NCBI RefSeq assembly: GCF_013277415.1
Contig: NZ_VMMX01000010.1
Coordinates: forward strand, 1-64,000
Source: Streptococcus sp. 68
GTDB lineage: Bacteria; Bacillota; Bacilli; Lactobacillales; Streptococcaceae
DNA length: 64,000 bases
Direction: 5' to 3'
Shown here in pieces: positions 1 through 10,800 of this stretch. A model generated the notes under the pieces. It was not told the DNA's origin. It was given only the letters and a program-made list of their open reading frames with translations, and made no database searches. Made by a program: the position numbers and the translations under genes. The first letter of the stretch is position 1, and each line of letters opens with the position of its first letter.

Positions 1-24
1 AAACTTTTTTTACTTTTTTCAAAT

Positions 25-84
25 CGCTAACTTCTCAAAATAACTTCCACTTACCTGACCAAAGTGGAAATTAGTCTAAAACGG
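25..84. repeat. IS-end-like sequences outside the left inverted repeat
   Basis: Two segments resemble the IS terminal repeat. One is at about 25-52 on the minus strand (AAGTGGAAGTTATTTTGAGA) and one at 61-84 on the plus strand (GTGGAAATTAGTCTAAAACG). They face away from each other across 8 bp. A similar segment (GTGGAACTTAGTTTGGGAA) lies outside the right end at 1361-1386. They may be relics of related insertions, or the palindromic target the element chose. Confidence 0.5.
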
Positions 85-93
85 ATTTTTATG

Positions 94-1349
94 GTGGAAT
101 TAAGTGTGAGACGTTTGAGTTAGAAATGAGGTACACTATGACAAAACATAAACACCTTACCCTTTCAGACCGTAACGATATCCAACTAGGCTTATAGCGC
201 GGTGAAACCTTCAAAGCTATCGGACAATCCATTCTAAAAGACCCAACTACTGTTTCTAAAGAAGTCAAACGAAACAGACAAGTCCGAGAGTCTACATGCA
301 ATAATCTTCCTTGCCCTCTACTCAGTAAAGCTCCCTTTGTCTGTAATGGCTGCCCTAAAAGAAGACAAAATTGTGGCTATAAGAAGATTTTATACCTCGC
401 TAAGCAAGCTCAAAAACAATACGAACAAACTCTTGTCGAAGCTCGTGAAGGAACTCCCCTCAATTCCAAGACCTTCTGGGACATGGACAAAGTCATTTCT
501 GATGGGGTTAAAAAGGGACAACACATCTATCATATTCTGAAAACTCACAATCTTGATGTCAGCTCCTCAACCGTCTATCGGCACATCCGAAAAGGATACC
601 TATCTATCGCTCCTATTGACCTAGTCAGAGCCGTTAAATTCAAAGAAAGACGGAAAAATAATCTACCTTCCATCCCTAAAGAAGACAAAAAAGGGCGTTC
701 CTATGAGGATTTCCTAAATTATTTGGCTCTTAATCAACTAGACTCTTGGCTGGAAATGGACACGGTTATGGGTAGAATGGGAGGTAAAGTCCTACTCACC
801 TTCAATCTATCTTTCTGTAACTTTATCTTCGCTAGACTTCTGGATAATAAAACTGCCCTTGAGGTTACCAAACACCTCTATGACATCAAGAACACCCTGC
901 ACCAAGCTGACAAAGATTTCTTCCAACTCTTTCCTGTCATTCTTACCGATAATGGTGGAGAGTTTGCCAGGGTCGATGATATCGAAATGGATGTGCAAGG
1001 AGAGAGTAAACTCTTCTTTTGTGACCCTAATCGCTCTGACCAGAAAGGCAGAATTGAGAAAAATCACACGCTGATTCGCGACATTCTACCTAAAGGAACT
1101 TCTTTTGACAATTTAACTCAAGAGGACATCAATCTCGTCTGCTCTCATGTCAACAGCGTCAAACGTGCTGCTTTGAATGGAAAGTCAGCTTATGAACTCT
1201 TTGCCTTTACTTATGGAGAAGAAATTCCTAAGCTTCTCGGCATTTCTAAAATACCTGCAGAAGACGTCTGTCAGTCTTCTAAATTACTCCAACATAAGAT
1301 CTAAAAACTAATCTTTAACCCCATTCAAACGTCTCACACTAACTTCCAC
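94..1349 (+). mobile_element. IS30-family insertion sequence
   Basis: The element is bounded by 25-bp imperfect terminal inverted repeats at 94-118 and 1325-1349 that match at 23 of 25 positions (core GTGTGAGACGTTTGA). They enclose one transposase reading frame of IS30 type. Size (about 1.26 kb) and the single-ORF layout fit the IS30 family. The element lies downstream of comX at the edge of the conserved origin region. I cannot define the short target duplication with confidence because related end-like sequences lie directly outside both repeats. The transposase carries a nonsense codon, so this copy is probably not autonomous. Confidence 0.85.
138..1304 (+). pseudogene. IS30-family transposase interrupted by an amber codon
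   Basis: Reading from the ATG at 138 gives an IS30-type transposase start (MTKHKHLTLSDRNDIQLGL) and then TAG at 195-197, where the family normally has Glu (GAG). A single G-to-T change explains it. The frame is otherwise open to 1304, without frameshift. The catalytic DDE residues appear intact: Asp in DTVMGR, Asp in LTDNGGEF and Glu in GRIEKNH. The helix-turn-helix N-terminal part is separated from the catalytic part by the stop. A restart at the internal ATG (483) would give a 273-residue protein without the DNA-binding half. Likely inactive unless the stop is read through. Confidence 0.85.
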
Positions 1350-1401
1350 TTGGATTAGCAGTGGAACTTAGTTTGGGAATTTACCGTTTTTTCATGAATT
1401 C

Positions 1402-1881
1402 CTAATGGGTACGGATGTCAAACTCTTTAAACACAATACGTAAGTCTCTTAATACTCTTTGACGACCTCGGAATCGTTCATTTCTTAAGATGCGTTCTAG
1501 TTCTTCTTGTTGATCTTTAGTTTGTTTGTTTCTATAATCTCTTAGTGTTTCATGAAAGAGATAATAATCATCTAGCCAGAGACCGCCCTCACTTATACGA
1601 TGACTTATCTCACCCACTTCTTCATAAAGCTCTTTATCATATCTCCGTTTGTGACTTTCTTGCTTACGGAGATAATCTAAAATTCGATTCCGGAATTTTG
1701 TTTTGAAATATTTACGTAAACGAGGAATATCTTCTGCCAGCTCTTCTTCTCTACTAATCAATTCATGTAGACATATCATTCCCTCTTGATCCCAGTCCGA
1801 TAACTCCCATAAATGAAGGTAATATTCATTTCTACACTTGTATACAATTCCTTGGACTTCTTCATACAATTCTTTAATCAT
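1402..1881 (-). CDS. comX: Competence sigma factor ComX (SigX)
   Basis: This 159-residue protein matches streptococcal ComX closely in length and sequence (start MIKELYEEVQG, end RIVFKEFDIRTH). ComX is the alternative sigma factor made briefly during competence; it directs RNA polymerase to promoters carrying the TACGAATA combox, such as the one before comFA at 47044. The gene is rich in charged residues and has a sigma-70-like helical layout without the N-terminal autoinhibitory region. A ftsH-side terminator (1973-1998) isolates it from upstream transcription, and a candidate ComE box lies at 1941-1970. Start codon is ATG at 1881. No second comX copy is seen in the window; mitis-group genomes often carry two. 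Confidence 0.95.
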   Translation of the reverse strand: MIKELYEEVQGIVYKCRNEYYLHLWELSDWDQEGMICLHELISREEELAEDIPRLRKYFKTKFRNRILDYLRKQESHKRRYDKELYEEVGEISHRISEGGLWLDDYYLFHETLRDYRNKQTKDQQEELERILRNERFRGRQRVLRDLRIVFKEFDIRTH

Positions 1882-1940
1882 TCTTTTCCCCTTTCTAAAT
1901 ACAGTTTAACAAATCAAAAAACTAATTTGGTTATTTCTCC

Positions 1941-1970
1941 CCATTCTGTTCCCTACACCGTCTAAACTGC
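1941..1970 (-). promoter_or_regulatory. Candidate ComE-binding site of comX
   Basis: Read on the minus strand, GCAGTTTAG is followed by 12 bp and then ACAGAATGG. This matches the ComE direct-repeat layout (ACAnTTnAG, 12 bp, ACAgTTgAG); the second half is weak. Its distance upstream of comX suits a ComE-driven promoter. Confidence 0.7.
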
Positions 1971-1972
1971 AC

Positions 1973-1998
1973 AAAAAAGAGAGGCTCAGCCTCTCTTT
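1973..1998 (-). terminator. Terminator after ftsH
   Basis: An 11-bp perfect stem (AAAGAGAGGCT/AGCCTCTCTTT) with a 1-nt centre is followed on the minus strand by a T run. It ends the ftsH-side transcript just before the comX promoter. Confidence 0.85.
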
Positions 1999-2001
1999 GG
2001 G

Positions 2002-3960
2002 TTATTTTTCGTCATTCATTTTTGACTTTACTTCATCATAAGATAATGCATGAGATTCCTCTTCTATGGTTTCAGGCATCTTTCCTGTTTCATAAAGAGC
2101 TTTAATTTGTGTACTATCCAATGTTTCGTATTTCAATAATGCTTCTGCAATCAACTTGTGAGTTTCACGATTTGACTGAATAATTTCAGCAGCTTTATTT
2201 CGTGCTTCATTCAATAATGAACGAACTTCTTCGTCAATTTCATAAGCTGTTTGTTCTGAAATTAATTTTTGAGGACTCTGTGCCCCAAACATAGCATGAT
2301 TTCCTTCATATTGTACTGGGCCAAGTTTTTCACTCATACCGTACTCTGTAACCATTGCACGCGCCATTTGTGTCGCTTGTTCAAAGTCGTTTGAAGCTCC
2401 TGTAGTTTGGACATTAAAGATAATTTCTTCAGCTACACGTCCACCCATTAAGCCAGCCAATTGCTCTTTCATATCTTCTTTAGATAGAAGCATTTGATCT
2501 TCCTTAGGAAGTGCAATCATGTAACCACCTGCACGACCTCTTGGTACAATTGTAACCTTATGAACAACACGGGCATTCGACAAGACTAGACCAACAATGG
2601 TATGTCCTGCCTCATGGTAGGCAACCAATTCACGTTCTTTTTGTGAAACTGTCTTATCTTTCTTAGAAGGTCCAGCAATCACTCTATCTTCTGCTTCATC
2701 AATATCTGAAGCATCAATTATCGATTTATTGCGACGAGCGGCAACCAAGGCTGCTTCATTCAAGACATTCTCTAAATCAGCACCAACAAAGCCTGGAGTT
2801 TGTTGAGCAACTAATTTCAAATCAACATCTTCTGCTAAAGGCTTGTTCTTAGCATGAACTTTCAAGATTGCTTCACGACCTTTAACATCAGGGCGACCAA
2901 CCAATACTTTTCTATCAAAACGTCCTGGACGTAAAAGGGCAGGGTCTAGTACATCTGAACGGTTTGTCGCAGCGATAACGATAATCCCTTCATTTCCCTC
3001 AAAACCATCCATCTCAATCAAGAGTTGGTTCAAGGTTTGCTCACGTTCATCATTTCCTCCACCAAGGCCGACACCACGTTGGCGTCCGACAGCATCAATT
3101 TCATCGATAAAGATAATAGCTGGCGCTGCTTTTTTGGCATCTTCAAAAAGAGAACGAACACGACTAGCTCCAACTCCGACAAACATTTCTACAAAGTCAG
3201 AACCCGAGATACTAAAGAATGGAACACCTGCTTCTCCGGCGACTGCTTTAGCAAGCAATGTCTTACCTGTTCCCGGAGGTCCCTCCAAAAGAACACCTGC
3301 TGGAATACGGGCTCCAAGTTTTGTAAATCGTTTTGGATCTTTTAAGAATTCAACAACTTCAACTAGTTCTTGTTTTTCTTCCTCAGCTCCAGCAACATCT
3401 GAAAATCTTACTTTAATATCTTCTTTATTTGCAGCTTTAGCCTTACTACGTCCAAAACTCATTGGGTTACGACCATTGCCTCCCCCCATATTTCCCATCA
3501 TAGAGAATAGGAAGAAGAAAAGAATCCCAAATGGCACAATGGATACGAGTAGATTAATCCACATACCACTTGAACTTTCATGCTTAACAGTTACTTCCGC
3601 TTTATGATCAGAAGCAAGCTTTTGCAATTCTGATACTGTGGTATCAGAGGGAAGAATAATACTTGAAAATTTCTCTACTGTTGTAACAGATGGAGAAAAG
3701 AACTGAATGCCTGTTTCTTCTTTATTTGTTTTAGGATTTTTATAGACACCAGAAACTTCGATAACACTACCATTTGGTTGATAAGTTAATTCTTTTACAT
3801 TGTCATCGGTAATTTCTTTTACCAATTCTGTATAATTAATTTGCTCACTTTTCCCTGCAACACTACCTGTACTAAAATACTGGTAAGCTGTAACTAGGAA
3901 AAAAATAAGTAATAACCATAGAAATGGATTTTTAATTAAACCATTATTTTGTTTTTTCAT
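2002..3960 (-). CDS. ftsH: ATP-dependent zinc metalloprotease FtsH
   Basis: FtsH is a membrane-bound hexameric AAA+ protease that degrades misfolded membrane proteins and some regulators. The 652-residue product has two N-terminal membrane segments (about residues 10-27 and 133-155) flanking an extracytoplasmic domain. A Walker A motif GPPGTGKT lies near residue 227, followed by a Walker B FIDEID and a second-region-of-homology stretch. The zinc site HEAGH is near residue 450. Length is typical of the family. It follows hpt with a 15-bp gap and is the last gene of a minus-strand run, ending at the terminator before comX. Confidence 0.97.
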   Translation of the reverse strand: MKKQNNGLIKNPFLWLLLIFFLVTAYQYFSTGSVAGKSEQINYTELVKEITDDNVKELTYQPNGSVIEVSGVYKNPKTNKEETGIQFFSPSVTTVEKFSSIILPSDTTVSELQKLASDHKAEVTVKHESSSGMWINLLVSIVPFGILFFFLFSMMGNMGGGNGRNPMSFGRSKAKAANKEDIKVRFSDVAGAEEEKQELVEVVEFLKDPKRFTKLGARIPAGVLLEGPPGTGKTLLAKAVAGEAGVPFFSISGSDFVEMFVGVGASRVRSLFEDAKKAAPAIIFIDEIDAVGRQRGVGLGGGNDEREQTLNQLLIEMDGFEGNEGIIVIAATNRSDVLDPALLRPGRFDRKVLVGRPDVKGREAILKVHAKNKPLAEDVDLKLVAQQTPGFVGADLENVLNEAALVAARRNKSIIDASDIDEAEDRVIAGPSKKDKTVSQKERELVAYHEAGHTIVGLVLSNARVVHKVTIVPRGRAGGYMIALPKEDQMLLSKEDMKEQLAGLMGGRVAEEIIFNVQTTGASNDFEQATQMARAMVTEYGMSEKLGPVQYEGNHAMFGAQSPQKLISEQTAYEIDEEVRSLLNEARNKAAEIIQSNRETHKLIAEALLKYETLDSTQIKALYETGKMPETIEEESHALSYDEVKSKMNDEK

Positions 3961-3975
3961 TAAAAATTATTCTTT

Positions 3976-4518
3976 CTAATTTGAATACACTTCTTCTTTC
4001 AATACTCCAACATAAGGAAGATTACGATAATTTTCTTTGTAGTCTAAACCATAACCTACTACAAACTCATTTGGGATAGTAAAGCAGGTATAGTCTGCCT
4101 CAATTTCTACAACACGTCCCTCTGGTTTATCCAATAAGGTTGAAATCTTAACAGAAGCTGCTTCTCTTGCAATAAACATATCTCGCAAATTCTTCAAAGT
4201 TTGACCTGTATCAATGATATCTTCTACAAATAGAACATGTCTTCCTTTGATATCTTGAGTCACATCTTGTTTAATATTGATAACACCACTACTTGCTGTT
4301 CCACCATGGTAGCTAGAAACCATCATGAAGTCCATTTCAATATGTGTATCAATATGTTTAACCAATTCAGCCATAAAAGGAATAGATCCTTTTAAAATCC
4401 CAACTAAAATTGGATTTTTTCCTGCATAGTCTTTGGTTAATTGAGCACCTAATTTTTTAGCAGCTTCTGTAATTTCATCGTGTGAAACGAGGATTTTTTT
4501 AATATCGTTTTCTAACAT
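3976..4518 (-). CDS. hpt: Hypoxanthine phosphoribosyltransferase
   Basis: This enzyme salvages hypoxanthine and guanine to IMP and GMP using PRPP. The 180-residue protein has the PRPP-binding loop [14 protein letters not shown] in its middle and the conserved [17 protein letters not shown] stretch near the C-terminus, both typical of bacterial Hpt. It lies 4 bp downstream of tilS and 15 bp upstream of ftsH. This tilS-hpt-ftsH order is widely conserved in Firmicutes and suggests one transcript. Confidence 0.96.
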   Translation of the reverse strand: MLENDIKKILVSHDEITEAAKKLGAQLTKDYAGKNPILVGILKGSIPFMAELVKHIDTHIEMDFMMVSSYHGGTASSGVINIKQDVTQDIKGRHVLFVEDIIDTGQTLKNLRDMFIAREAASVKISTLLDKPEGRVVEIEADYTCFTIPNEFVVGYGLDYKENYRNLPYVGVLKEEVYSN

Positions 4519-4522
4519 TTTT

Positions 4523-5800
4523 TTACCTATCTATTTTTTCTATATAAAGTATAGTGTTCATTATATCATTTTTCGTGTTTTTACTCAAATTACTGGTCGC
4601 AATTCCCAAAATTGAGACAATTTCACCAAATTGCTCAATAATCAGAGCAGATTTTCGCTTTTCCATAGGGATTTTCAAATCGATAAATAGACGTCTGAGT
4701 TTTTTTCTATGTCCATTTTGAATCAAAAAATCTCCTGGTTTTCGATGACGAATGTGTATGGATGTTTCTCGTGAAACAGGTATTCGCTGAATTGATTCAC
4801 CTTCTAATGGAAGTCCAAAGGAAAATAAATATCCTTGATAAGATACCTGATTTTGATAGTGTAACACAAATTCATCTTCCTTTTCATCAGCCTGCGGACT
4901 GATTTTACAAATCTGAAACTGTTGATACTCTTTTATCAATTCATAGCCATTTTTAAGCGGATGACAATACTGGCTTTTAGATTTTAAAATTTGCCGAACT
5001 TCAGCAAACTGCGCTTTTGTAAGATTCAAATCTGGAAAACGATTCAGATAAGTTTGAAGTAAAACTCTTTGTGTAGACTCAGAGTAAGACAATAGCTGCT
5101 CTAAATTTTCTACATCAATATTCTTTGATAATTCAGCTATTGCCAAATCATAATCTAAAATTTCATTGCCGATACTTAAGATTGCATCTCTAAATCGAAG
5201 ATTTTCTTTTTCTAATTCTGGTAAATAAGAATTTCGAATACGATTGCGAAAATAATGATTTTCCTGATTTGATGTATCTTCAAAGTGAAAAATTGGTGGA
5301 AAGTCTTTTTTCTGAAAATGCAAGAAGGGCCGAATGATTTCTATCTCTCCGACTACTTGCTTCTCCTTAATTCCTGATAGATAGCGCAAGCGAGTTCCTC
5401 GAATCAAACGCATCAAAATCGTTTCCACCTGATCATCAGCATGGTGGGCAGTGACTAAAGCTGTCGCACCTGTCTTTTTCATGACCTCTTGAAAAAAATC
5501 ATAACGAAAATGTCGAGCACGCGCTTCTGAAAATTCTCCTAAAAAATTGCTGATATAAATAGGAAGCTCTGCTTCAGCAGCCAACTTCCTTAATTCCTTT
5601 TCTTCCCAATCTGATTCTACTCTCTGCTTATGATTCACATGAGCTAGAATCAATTCAATTTCTAACTCTTTTTGATAAGTAGATAATACCTTAAATAGAA
5701 ACATAGAATCTAATCCACCAGAAAGAGCTAGCACCACCTTGGTATGCTTTTTAAAATATCCTCTCTTGAGAAAATGATTTAAAAAATCTTGTTCCCTCAT
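4523..5800 (-). CDS. tilS: tRNA(Ile)-lysidine synthase
   Basis: TilS uses ATP to attach lysine to C34 of the tRNA-Ile CAU anticodon, changing both its decoding and its charging. The 425-residue protein has the PP-loop LSGGLDSM at about residues 27-34 and the downstream [22 protein letters not shown] motif of the family. A C-terminal domain of TilS type follows ([23 protein letters not shown]). Its start overlaps the stop of the serine hydrolase gene by 4 bp, so translation is probably coupled. A parS-like palindrome lies within the gene at 4763-4778. Confidence 0.95.
   Translation of the reverse strand: MREQDFLNHFLKRGYFKKHTKVVLALSGGLDSMFLFKVLSTYQKELEIELILAHVNHKQRVESDWEEKELRKLAAEAELPIYISNFLGEFSEARARHFRYDFFQEVMKKTGATALVTAHHADDQVETILMRLIRGTRLRYLSGIKEKQVVGEIEIIRPFLHFQKKDFPPIFHFEDTSNQENHYFRNRIRNSYLPELEKENLRFRDAILSIGNEILDYDLAIAELSKNIDVENLEQLLSYSESTQRVLLQTYLNRFPDLNLTKAQFAEVRQILKSKSQYCHPLKNGYELIKEYQQFQICKISPQADEKEDEFVLHYQNQVSYQGYLFSFGLPLEGESIQRIPVSRETSIHIRHRKPGDFLIQNGHRKKLRRLFIDLKIPMEKRKSALIIEQFGEIVSILGIATSNLSKNTKNDIMNTILYIEKIDR
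4763..4778. promoter_or_regulatory. parS-like ParB-binding site within tilS
   Basis: TGTTTCTCGTGAAACA differs at one position from the bacterial parS consensus TGTTTCACGTGAAACA. Its position near oriC and parB supports a role in chromosome segregation. Confidence 0.8.
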
Positions 5801-7065
5801 TTTAGAACCTCATAAACATCCTTGGATATCTGAGAAATTGTATCATAATCAGAATTCTTAGTGAAAATAGAAAGAATAAATGGAGAATCTGCGTAGACAA
5901 CACCCGTATCATGCTTAAATTCGTCCGCATCCCCAATTTTATGAGCTACCTTCACAGAAACACCTTTGGCAATTCGCTGATTATCAAAATCTGTTTTAGT
6001 CAAAGACTCTAGCACAAATCCATTTTGATTATAAATAGCTTCCATGACCTTCCCGGCCATCTTGGAAGAAATCAATTTTTCTTTTGGATCCCAATCATCT
6101 CCCATAATGGCAGACATCTTGGATTTGAATGTGGCATCAGATTGGTTTGAAATGTAATAACCCAATATATTATGAGCTACATTATCAGATTCTTTAGATA
6201 CTTTTGTAATTAAATCCTTGAGAGAATATTCTTTATTATCCTCTTTTTTAGGAAGACTACCACTTCCCTCTGGTTTATAAGAACCTGGAAAATCATTGAC
6301 TTCAGATACGTATTTTACAGTCGTATCTAACTGATAAAGACCCTCATTTATTTTTTCTTGCGCATAATAGAGATAAGGGAGTTTCAAAACACTAGCTGCA
6401 TACATCTTTTCATCTTGATTGATACCAGCTTCTTTTCCAGTAGTCAGTTGCTTAACATAAATAGAGAATGAATCCTTCTGATATTTTTCCGATAACATTT
6501 CTTGGACTTTACTCATCCGATTATCTTCTTCAGAAGTTGATTCCTTATCTACCCATCCAGCCTGATCAATATGTAGAAATTCTTTTCCTTCTACAAACAT
6601 GGTCTTATCGATTGATACTTGCGAATAAGCTGATGAGGATGATTTCACTTCTTTTAAATCATAAGGGCTATTATACAGTTTAAAGTCAGATTCTAACCAT
6701 ACTTTTTTTATTGTAGGAGTTACCTCTGACTGATCATATAAAAATCGTTTGTCCGCAGCTATAAATTGATGGTTGGATAACTTAAATACTGGAATCCCTT
6801 GTTTATTTAAACGCCACTCGGTTATTTGGAAACTTGTTTTGGGAGTCAATTTTCCAGATTCCACTACTAAATCTTCATTCGCATAAACAGGAACCTCTCC
6901 ATAAACCATGGGAGAACTTAATTTTTCTCTAAAATAAATACCAAAGTCAGATTGTGAAAGGTAATAAATTTCTTTCGAAGTATAGACGACTTCTTTTTCT
7001 GTGCTAACGACTTTTGAAATGGTCAAAAAACTTGGTAGCAACAAAATAATTAAGAATTTACGCAT
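5797..7065 (-). CDS. Secreted beta-lactamase-fold serine hydrolase
   Basis: The 422-residue protein starts with a signal peptide ([21 protein letters not shown]), pairing the ATG at 7065 with the upstream GGAAAGGAAG ribosome site. The N-terminal half looks like surface repeat or SH3-like modules. The C-terminal half has class A beta-lactamase-type motifs: SVLK (S-x-x-K), SDN in [10 protein letters not shown], and KIG in place of KTG. Real resistance enzymes differ, so a cell-wall or signalling function is more likely; the substrate is unknown. It starts within the last codons of the 40-residue gene upstream and overlaps tilS at its end. Confidence 0.85.
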   Translation of the reverse strand: MRKFLIILLLPSFLTISKVVSTEKEVVYTSKEIYYLSQSDFGIYFREKLSSPMVYGEVPVYANEDLVVESGKLTPKTSFQITEWRLNKQGIPVFKLSNHQFIAADKRFLYDQSEVTPTIKKVWLESDFKLYNSPYDLKEVKSSSSAYSQVSIDKTMFVEGKEFLHIDQAGWVDKESTSEEDNRMSKVQEMLSEKYQKDSFSIYVKQLTTGKEAGINQDEKMYAASVLKLPYLYYAQEKINEGLYQLDTTVKYVSEVNDFPGSYKPEGSGSLPKKEDNKEYSLKDLITKVSKESDNVAHNILGYYISNQSDATFKSKMSAIMGDDWDPKEKLISSKMAGKVMEAIYNQNGFVLESLTKTDFDNQRIAKGVSVKVAHKIGDADEFKHDTGVVYADSPFILSIFTKNSDYDTISQISKDVYEVLK

Positions 7066-7180
7066 TCTTCCTTTCCTTTTCTTCTTGTAAACGCAATAAT
7101 TGATTTTTATCAGCCAACTCTTCCAGCTTTTCATCCGATAGACTCAAAAATTGCTCAATTACGTCTAATAATTTTTCCAT
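7058..7180 (-). CDS. Small conserved protein between divIC and the serine hydrolase
   Basis: A 40-residue frame (MEKLLDVIEQFLSLSDEKLE, ending KERKNA) starts at 7180, 4 bp after the divIC stop, with a GGTGATAAA ribosome site. Its stop overlaps the start of the serine hydrolase gene (8 bp). It is very charged and predicted helical. Pneumococcus has a small unnamed gene at the same place in this order, as I recall. Function is unknown; position suggests translational coupling within the divIC operon. Confidence 0.75.
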   Translation of the reverse strand: MEKLLDVIEQFLSLSDEKLEELADKNQLLRLQEEKERKNA

Positions 7181-7184
7181 TTTA

Positions 7185-7553
7185 TCACCTTTGAAGCAAG
7201 TCAGGAATCGTATAAACTATTTCCCTCGACTTAGAATAATAGTACTTCGCTCGTGTATATTTGGCAGCATAATCCTCATCTTTCAACTTGGTAGCAAATG
7301 CTGTCTCCTTATCCTTTTCATCACTCAAAGTCTGATACTGAGTTTGCAAGTCTGCTAGTTGCTGACGTCTTTGGAGTAATTGCTGATAGCTCTGCGCTAA
7401 ATTAAAAGTTGGCAAAATAAATAACAGCATAATCAAAATCAATACCCACCCCATAAAACGATTCCGTTTTTGCCGTTCTTTCATCAGGTAGCGACGGCGT
7501 TGGTGTTCATTTTGAATAAAAGAATTATTCAATTGTACAATATTTTTAGACAT
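7185..7553 (-). CDS. divIC: Septum formation initiator DivIC (FtsB-like)
   Basis: DivIC is a bitopic division protein that forms a complex with FtsL and DivIB at the septum. The 122-residue product has a basic cytoplasmic N-terminus ([15 protein letters not shown]), one membrane segment (about residues 34-53, [15 protein letters not shown]) and a coiled coil rich in Gln and Leu outside the membrane ([21 protein letters not shown]), typical of the family. It overlaps the end of rqcP by 8 bp, a conserved arrangement in streptococci. Confidence 0.92.
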
Positions 7554-7812
7554 TTTCTTCTACCCGTGTTTCACTGATAATTTCATACATGCCTGCTGCA
7601 TCTTCTTTTTTTGTACTATCTTTCATCTCTAGTACTTTTACAAGTAGCAACTTGTTTCCAAAACGAATTTCAACTTGGTCATTAACTTTCAAATCCGTTG
7701 AACTTTTGGCCAAGATTCCATTTACCTTGATTCTACCTTTATCTGCTACTTCTTTTGCGACTGTACGACGCTTGATAATTCTTGATACTTTTAAATATTT
7801 GTCTAATCTCAT
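7546..7812 (-). CDS. rqcP: RNA-binding S4-domain protein RqcP
   Basis: The 88-residue protein is a single S4 RNA-binding domain ([32 protein letters not shown]) with a short tail. In Firmicutes this HSP15-like protein (RqcP/YabO) works in ribosome-associated quality control with RqcH, helping add alanine tails to stalled nascent chains. Its place between mfd and divIC is the usual Firmicute one. It has its own spacer of 57 bp after mfd and overlaps divIC. Confidence 0.9.
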
Positions 7813-7869
7813 ACTTATTACCTCAACTTATTATTGTACCATTTTTATCCATTTTATAGAAGAAAAACA

Positions 7870-10800
7870 TCAAATGGAATTTTCTTCCTTCGACTCTTTT
7901 ATCTCTAATAAACTTTCTCCAAAAATCAGCAGACCTTCTAAAATTTCATAATCCTTCTTATTTCGAACATCAAATACAAGCTCCATTGATCCCTTATTCT
8001 CAGCGATGCCTGTTTTTAAGTTCGTTGCGGATAAAGCTTTAAAATAATCTTGAGCTAAAAACAGTCGTTGAGTGACTTTTTCAAATTGAACTGTAATTTT
8101 ATTATCTTTTCTTTCCACACGTTGAACAAAGATCTTGTCCAAATATGACTTGACTAAACCAATCTCTAAAAGATAGGCTACTACATCCGGGTATTCTCCA
8201 AAACGGTCTATCAACTCCTCTTGTAACTCTTCATAATTGACACGATTGTCAATTTGACGAATTTTCTTGTAAATTTCAATCTTATGTCGTTGATCAGAAA
8301 TATAAGTATCAGGAAGATAGGCATCAATTTGTAAAATCAATTCGGCATTACCTTTGGTTCTTGTGTTAGCATTAGCATTACCGTTTCGTTTAGCAATAGC
8401 TTCCTCTAATAACTGCGAATACAATTCAAAACCAACAGAATCAATGAAACCAGACTGGGATTTTCCTAGGAGATTTCCTGCTCCGCGAATCGAAAGATCT
8501 CGCATAGCAATCTTAAATCCAGATCCCAATTCTGTAAATCCTTTGATGGCTTCTAATCTCTTCTCAGAGACTTCACTGATTGATTTTTCTGGACGATACA
8601 TGAGATAGGCATAAGCAATACGATTACTACGACCGACTCTTCCTCTTAACTGATACAAGGTTGACAAGCCCATATGGTCCGCATTTTCAATAAATAAAGT
8701 ATTGGCATTTGGAATATCCACCCCTGTCTCAATAATGGTAGTCGTCACTAAAATATCATACTGACCTTCAATGAAATCCAGTAGAGTATTTTCTAACTGA
8801 ATCTCACTCATTTGCCCATGAACATAACCAATCGAAGCCTCTGGAATCAACTCCTGTAATTCTGAAACCTTCTGGTCAATCGTGTCAACTTTGTTGTAAA
8901 GATAGTAAACTTGACCTCCACGCTCCATTTCACGCAAAACAGCATCACGAATGACACTCTCATTCTTTTCCAAAACATAGGTTTGCACTGGATAACGATT
9001 AGTCGGCGGAGTTTCAATAACAGACAAATCTCTGATTCCCAGCATAGACATATGAAGGGTACGAGGAATTGGCGTAGCGGTCAAGGTTAGGACATCCACT
9101 TGTTTTTTCAATTCTTTCAAGGTTTCCTTATGCTTGACACCAAATCTCTGTTCTTCATCAATAATCATCAAGCCCAAATCAGCAAACACAACATCTTTTG
9201 ACAAAACACGATGGGTTCCAATCAAAATATCAACTTGACCCTTTTTCAATTTTTCAAGTGTTTCAGTCTGCTCTTTTTTACTTCTAAAGCGACTCAACAC
9301 ATCAATATTAACTGCAAAATTTTGGAATCGTTCCTTAAAATTTGTATAGTGCTGTTGCGCTAAAACCGTTGTCGGAACTAGAACGACAACCTGTTTGTGA
9401 TCATTGACTGCCTTAAAGGCTGCACGCATAGCAACTTCAGTCTTTCCAAAACCAACATCCCCAACTAAAAGTCGATCCATTGGCTGAGAAGCCTGCATAT
9501 CGCTCTTGATTTCCTCAACACTACGAAGTTGATCATCCGTTTCAACATAAGGGAAGGCATCATCAAAAGCATGTTGATCCTCATCATCAGCTGAGAAAGC
9601 AAAACCCTTCAACTGGCTGCGCTCAGAATAAAGTTTGATTAAATCGTCAGCTATATCCTCTACCTGGTTCTTAACTTTTTGCTTGGCTTTTTTGAAATGA
9701 CCGTCATTTAATTTATTGAGTTTAGGAGCTTTCCCGTCACTTGAAACGTATTTGGACAGTAGATGAATCTGTTCCACTGGGATAGAGATTTGATCCCCGT
9801 TTTGGTATTGGACGCTAACATAATCGCGGTGAATCCCTTTGATTTCAATGGTTTCAATTCCTAGGTATTGACCAATTCCATGAATGTGGTGAACAACGTA
9901 GTCCCCTTTTTCAAGTTCATTATAATCTTTTAAGCGCTCTGCATTTGAAACATGTTGTCTTCGAAAACGACGTTTTAATTTCTTTTGAAAAATCTCATGT
10001 TCAGTAATCACCAGAATTTTTTCATCTACAAAATGAAAACCATGTCTGAGATTGCCCTCGATTAAGTTTACAGATTCTTGACAGATTCTTGACTTATCTC
10101 TAGAATCCAATTTAATCTGATATTCCTCTAACACATCCTCCAATGTTTTACTTCCCATTGAATTGCTAGACTGCAGAATAATAGTATAATCCATTTTTTT
10201 GTATCGCTCAATTTCTTCTTTTAGAAAAGAAAATTGATTGAAAAACTCCTGCATAGGATATTGATTAAATTGATAAATTTGATCAAACTTGAGATTTCCT
10301 AAACCCTTTTGCATATTAGAGAAAAAGGTAACCGGACTCTGTTTTTTATAGATATGCTCTGTATCAGCAAAATACTGCATCTCAGAAAATGCTTTACTAT
10401 TCTGTAATTCTTCTGTAAAGTATTGTGCTAATTCTCTTTCAAATACTTCATACTGATTCATTAATTTTTGATAATCATCAAAGAATATTGGGGTATCTTT
10501 TTCAATATAGTCAAAAACAGTCCACCTCTTGTCATAACACAAAGATAAAAATTTCCGAGAATCTAAATGAACTTGTTTTTGGTAAAAACTTGAAAAAATT
10601 TCTTCTAAGTATGATTTTAAAATAGGTGATAACGTTTTTGAAATTTGTTTTTCTAAAGCTGACTGACCTCGTTTATAATCCTTTTCTCTCAAAAGAATAT
10701 CACTAGCTGGAAAGATAGTAAGTTCTGTCTGATTTTCTTTCGATAATTGTGTTTCGACCTCAAATGACCTGATACCATCAATTTCATCACCAAAAAACTC

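Noticed and set aside
3025-3607. Plus-strand frames opposite ftsH
   Set aside because: Shadow frames on the strand opposite a well-supported gene; no family resemblance or ribosome site.
5797-7065. True beta-lactamase resistance gene
   Set aside because: The motifs are only partly conserved (KIG for KTG) and this gene belongs to the conserved divIC-tilS operon of streptococci, so resistance is not implied.
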